A stretch of DNA of 37,086 bases, taken from contig JAFYQK010000017.1 in NCBI GenBank assembly GCA_017547165.1, positions 1 to 37,086 on the forward strand, given 5' to 3'. This document shows positions 35,831 to 37,086 of this stretch, one piece after another; position 1 is the stretch's first letter, and every line of letters begins with the position of its first letter. The notes beneath the pieces are model-generated. The model saw only the letters and a program-made list of their open reading frames with translations, was not told the DNA's origin and made no database searches. Source of the DNA: Bacteroidaceae bacterium (lineage in GTDB: Bacteria > Bacteroidota > Bacteroidia > Bacteroidales > Bacteroidaceae). The position numbers and the translations under genes were made by a program.

Positions 35831-36167
35831 CACTCGCAAAACGGGAATGCCTCCTGCAATATTGGAGGGTTGACTGTTACGCGACAAAATAAAGAGTTCT
35901 TTGAAAGATTTTCGTAGACAGAAATTGTAGTACAAGCGCTATTATTTATTTAATAGTAGAACATAAAGCTTGTCAATTCCATAAAAAGTCAGACAGTCGA
36001 ACTTTAAAAAGATATTAAGTAGGAAACCTTGCGATTCCTGTTATAGAAACGCAAGCACTCCGAACGACGGAAATATTTTACAATTCTTCAAGTAGCGAGT
36101 GCAAAGCAAGTTTATTTGTTTTGCCGAGTCACGTCGAAGAATCGTAGAAATTTTCGATAAAATTTCT
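35831..36167 (+). other. rRNA leader with boxA-like motif and hairpins
   Basis: CCTCC (35850-35854) can pair with GGAGG (35864-35868) near the transcript start. GTTCTTTGAAA at 35896-35906 resembles the boxA antitermination element found in Bacteroides rRNA leaders. Just before 16S, GTAGAAATTTT (36144-36154) pairs perfectly with AAAATTTCTAC (36159-36169) around CGAT; the right arm reaches the predicted 5' end of mature 16S. Confidence 0.6.

Positions 36168-37086
<919 letters not shown>

Overview
The window comes from a Bacteroidales genome, most likely Prevotella-like. Three things point there: the 5' part of a Bacteroidetes-type 16S rRNA gene at the right edge, promoters of the Bacteroidetes form (TTTG or TTG, 19-21 bp, TAnnTTTG), and lineage-typical genes such as sprA, a carboxypeptidase-like/beta-barrel outer membrane protein and a menaquinone operon. 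Genus is an inference; the 16S piece would settle it.

Layout. 1-75: last codons of a gene running in from the left. 76-904: long non-coding stretch rich in small repeats. 905-3715 (+): TonB-receptor-like outer membrane protein, flanked on both sides by a 39-bp direct repeat. 3838-5168 (-): a stand-alone LytTR DNA-binding protein overlapping by 4 bp a membrane-anchored protein with a phosphodiester-glycosidase-like domain. 5230-10990 (-): menaquinone genes in transcription order menF, menD, menB, menC, menE, with 4-bp or longer overlaps inside two blocks and a repeat-filled gap between menB and menC. 11235-17364 (+): leucine operon leuA, leuC, leuD, a second LeuA-like synthase (citramalate-synthase candidate) and leuB, closed by a hairpin terminator. 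17510-20266 (-): PMCA-type calcium ATPase. 20331-22085 (-): a TerB-like-domain protein and a DUF486 membrane protein. 22272-30872 (-): ruvA followed by the very large type IX secretion translocon gene sprA. 31181-31420 (+): a short ORF that keeps a good promoter and the first codons of an etfB-like gene but then diverges, read as a gene remnant. 31531-33261 (-): SulP anion transporter. 33474-35060 (+): POT-family peptide transporter. 35061-36167: non-coding DNA with a 22-bp-period palindromic repeat array, the rRNA promoter and leader. 36168 to the end: partial 16S rRNA.

Most of the window is core metabolism and envelope function: the men block makes the quinone naphthoate ring from chorismate, the leu block makes leucine (and perhaps feeds isoleucine), and SprA serves protein export. 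I see no phage, IS element, CRISPR array or defence island. The least explained items are the LytTR/membrane-enzyme pair, the repeats flanking the outer membrane protein, the etfB-like remnant with an intact promoter, and the 22-bp repeat array upstream of the rRNA promoter.
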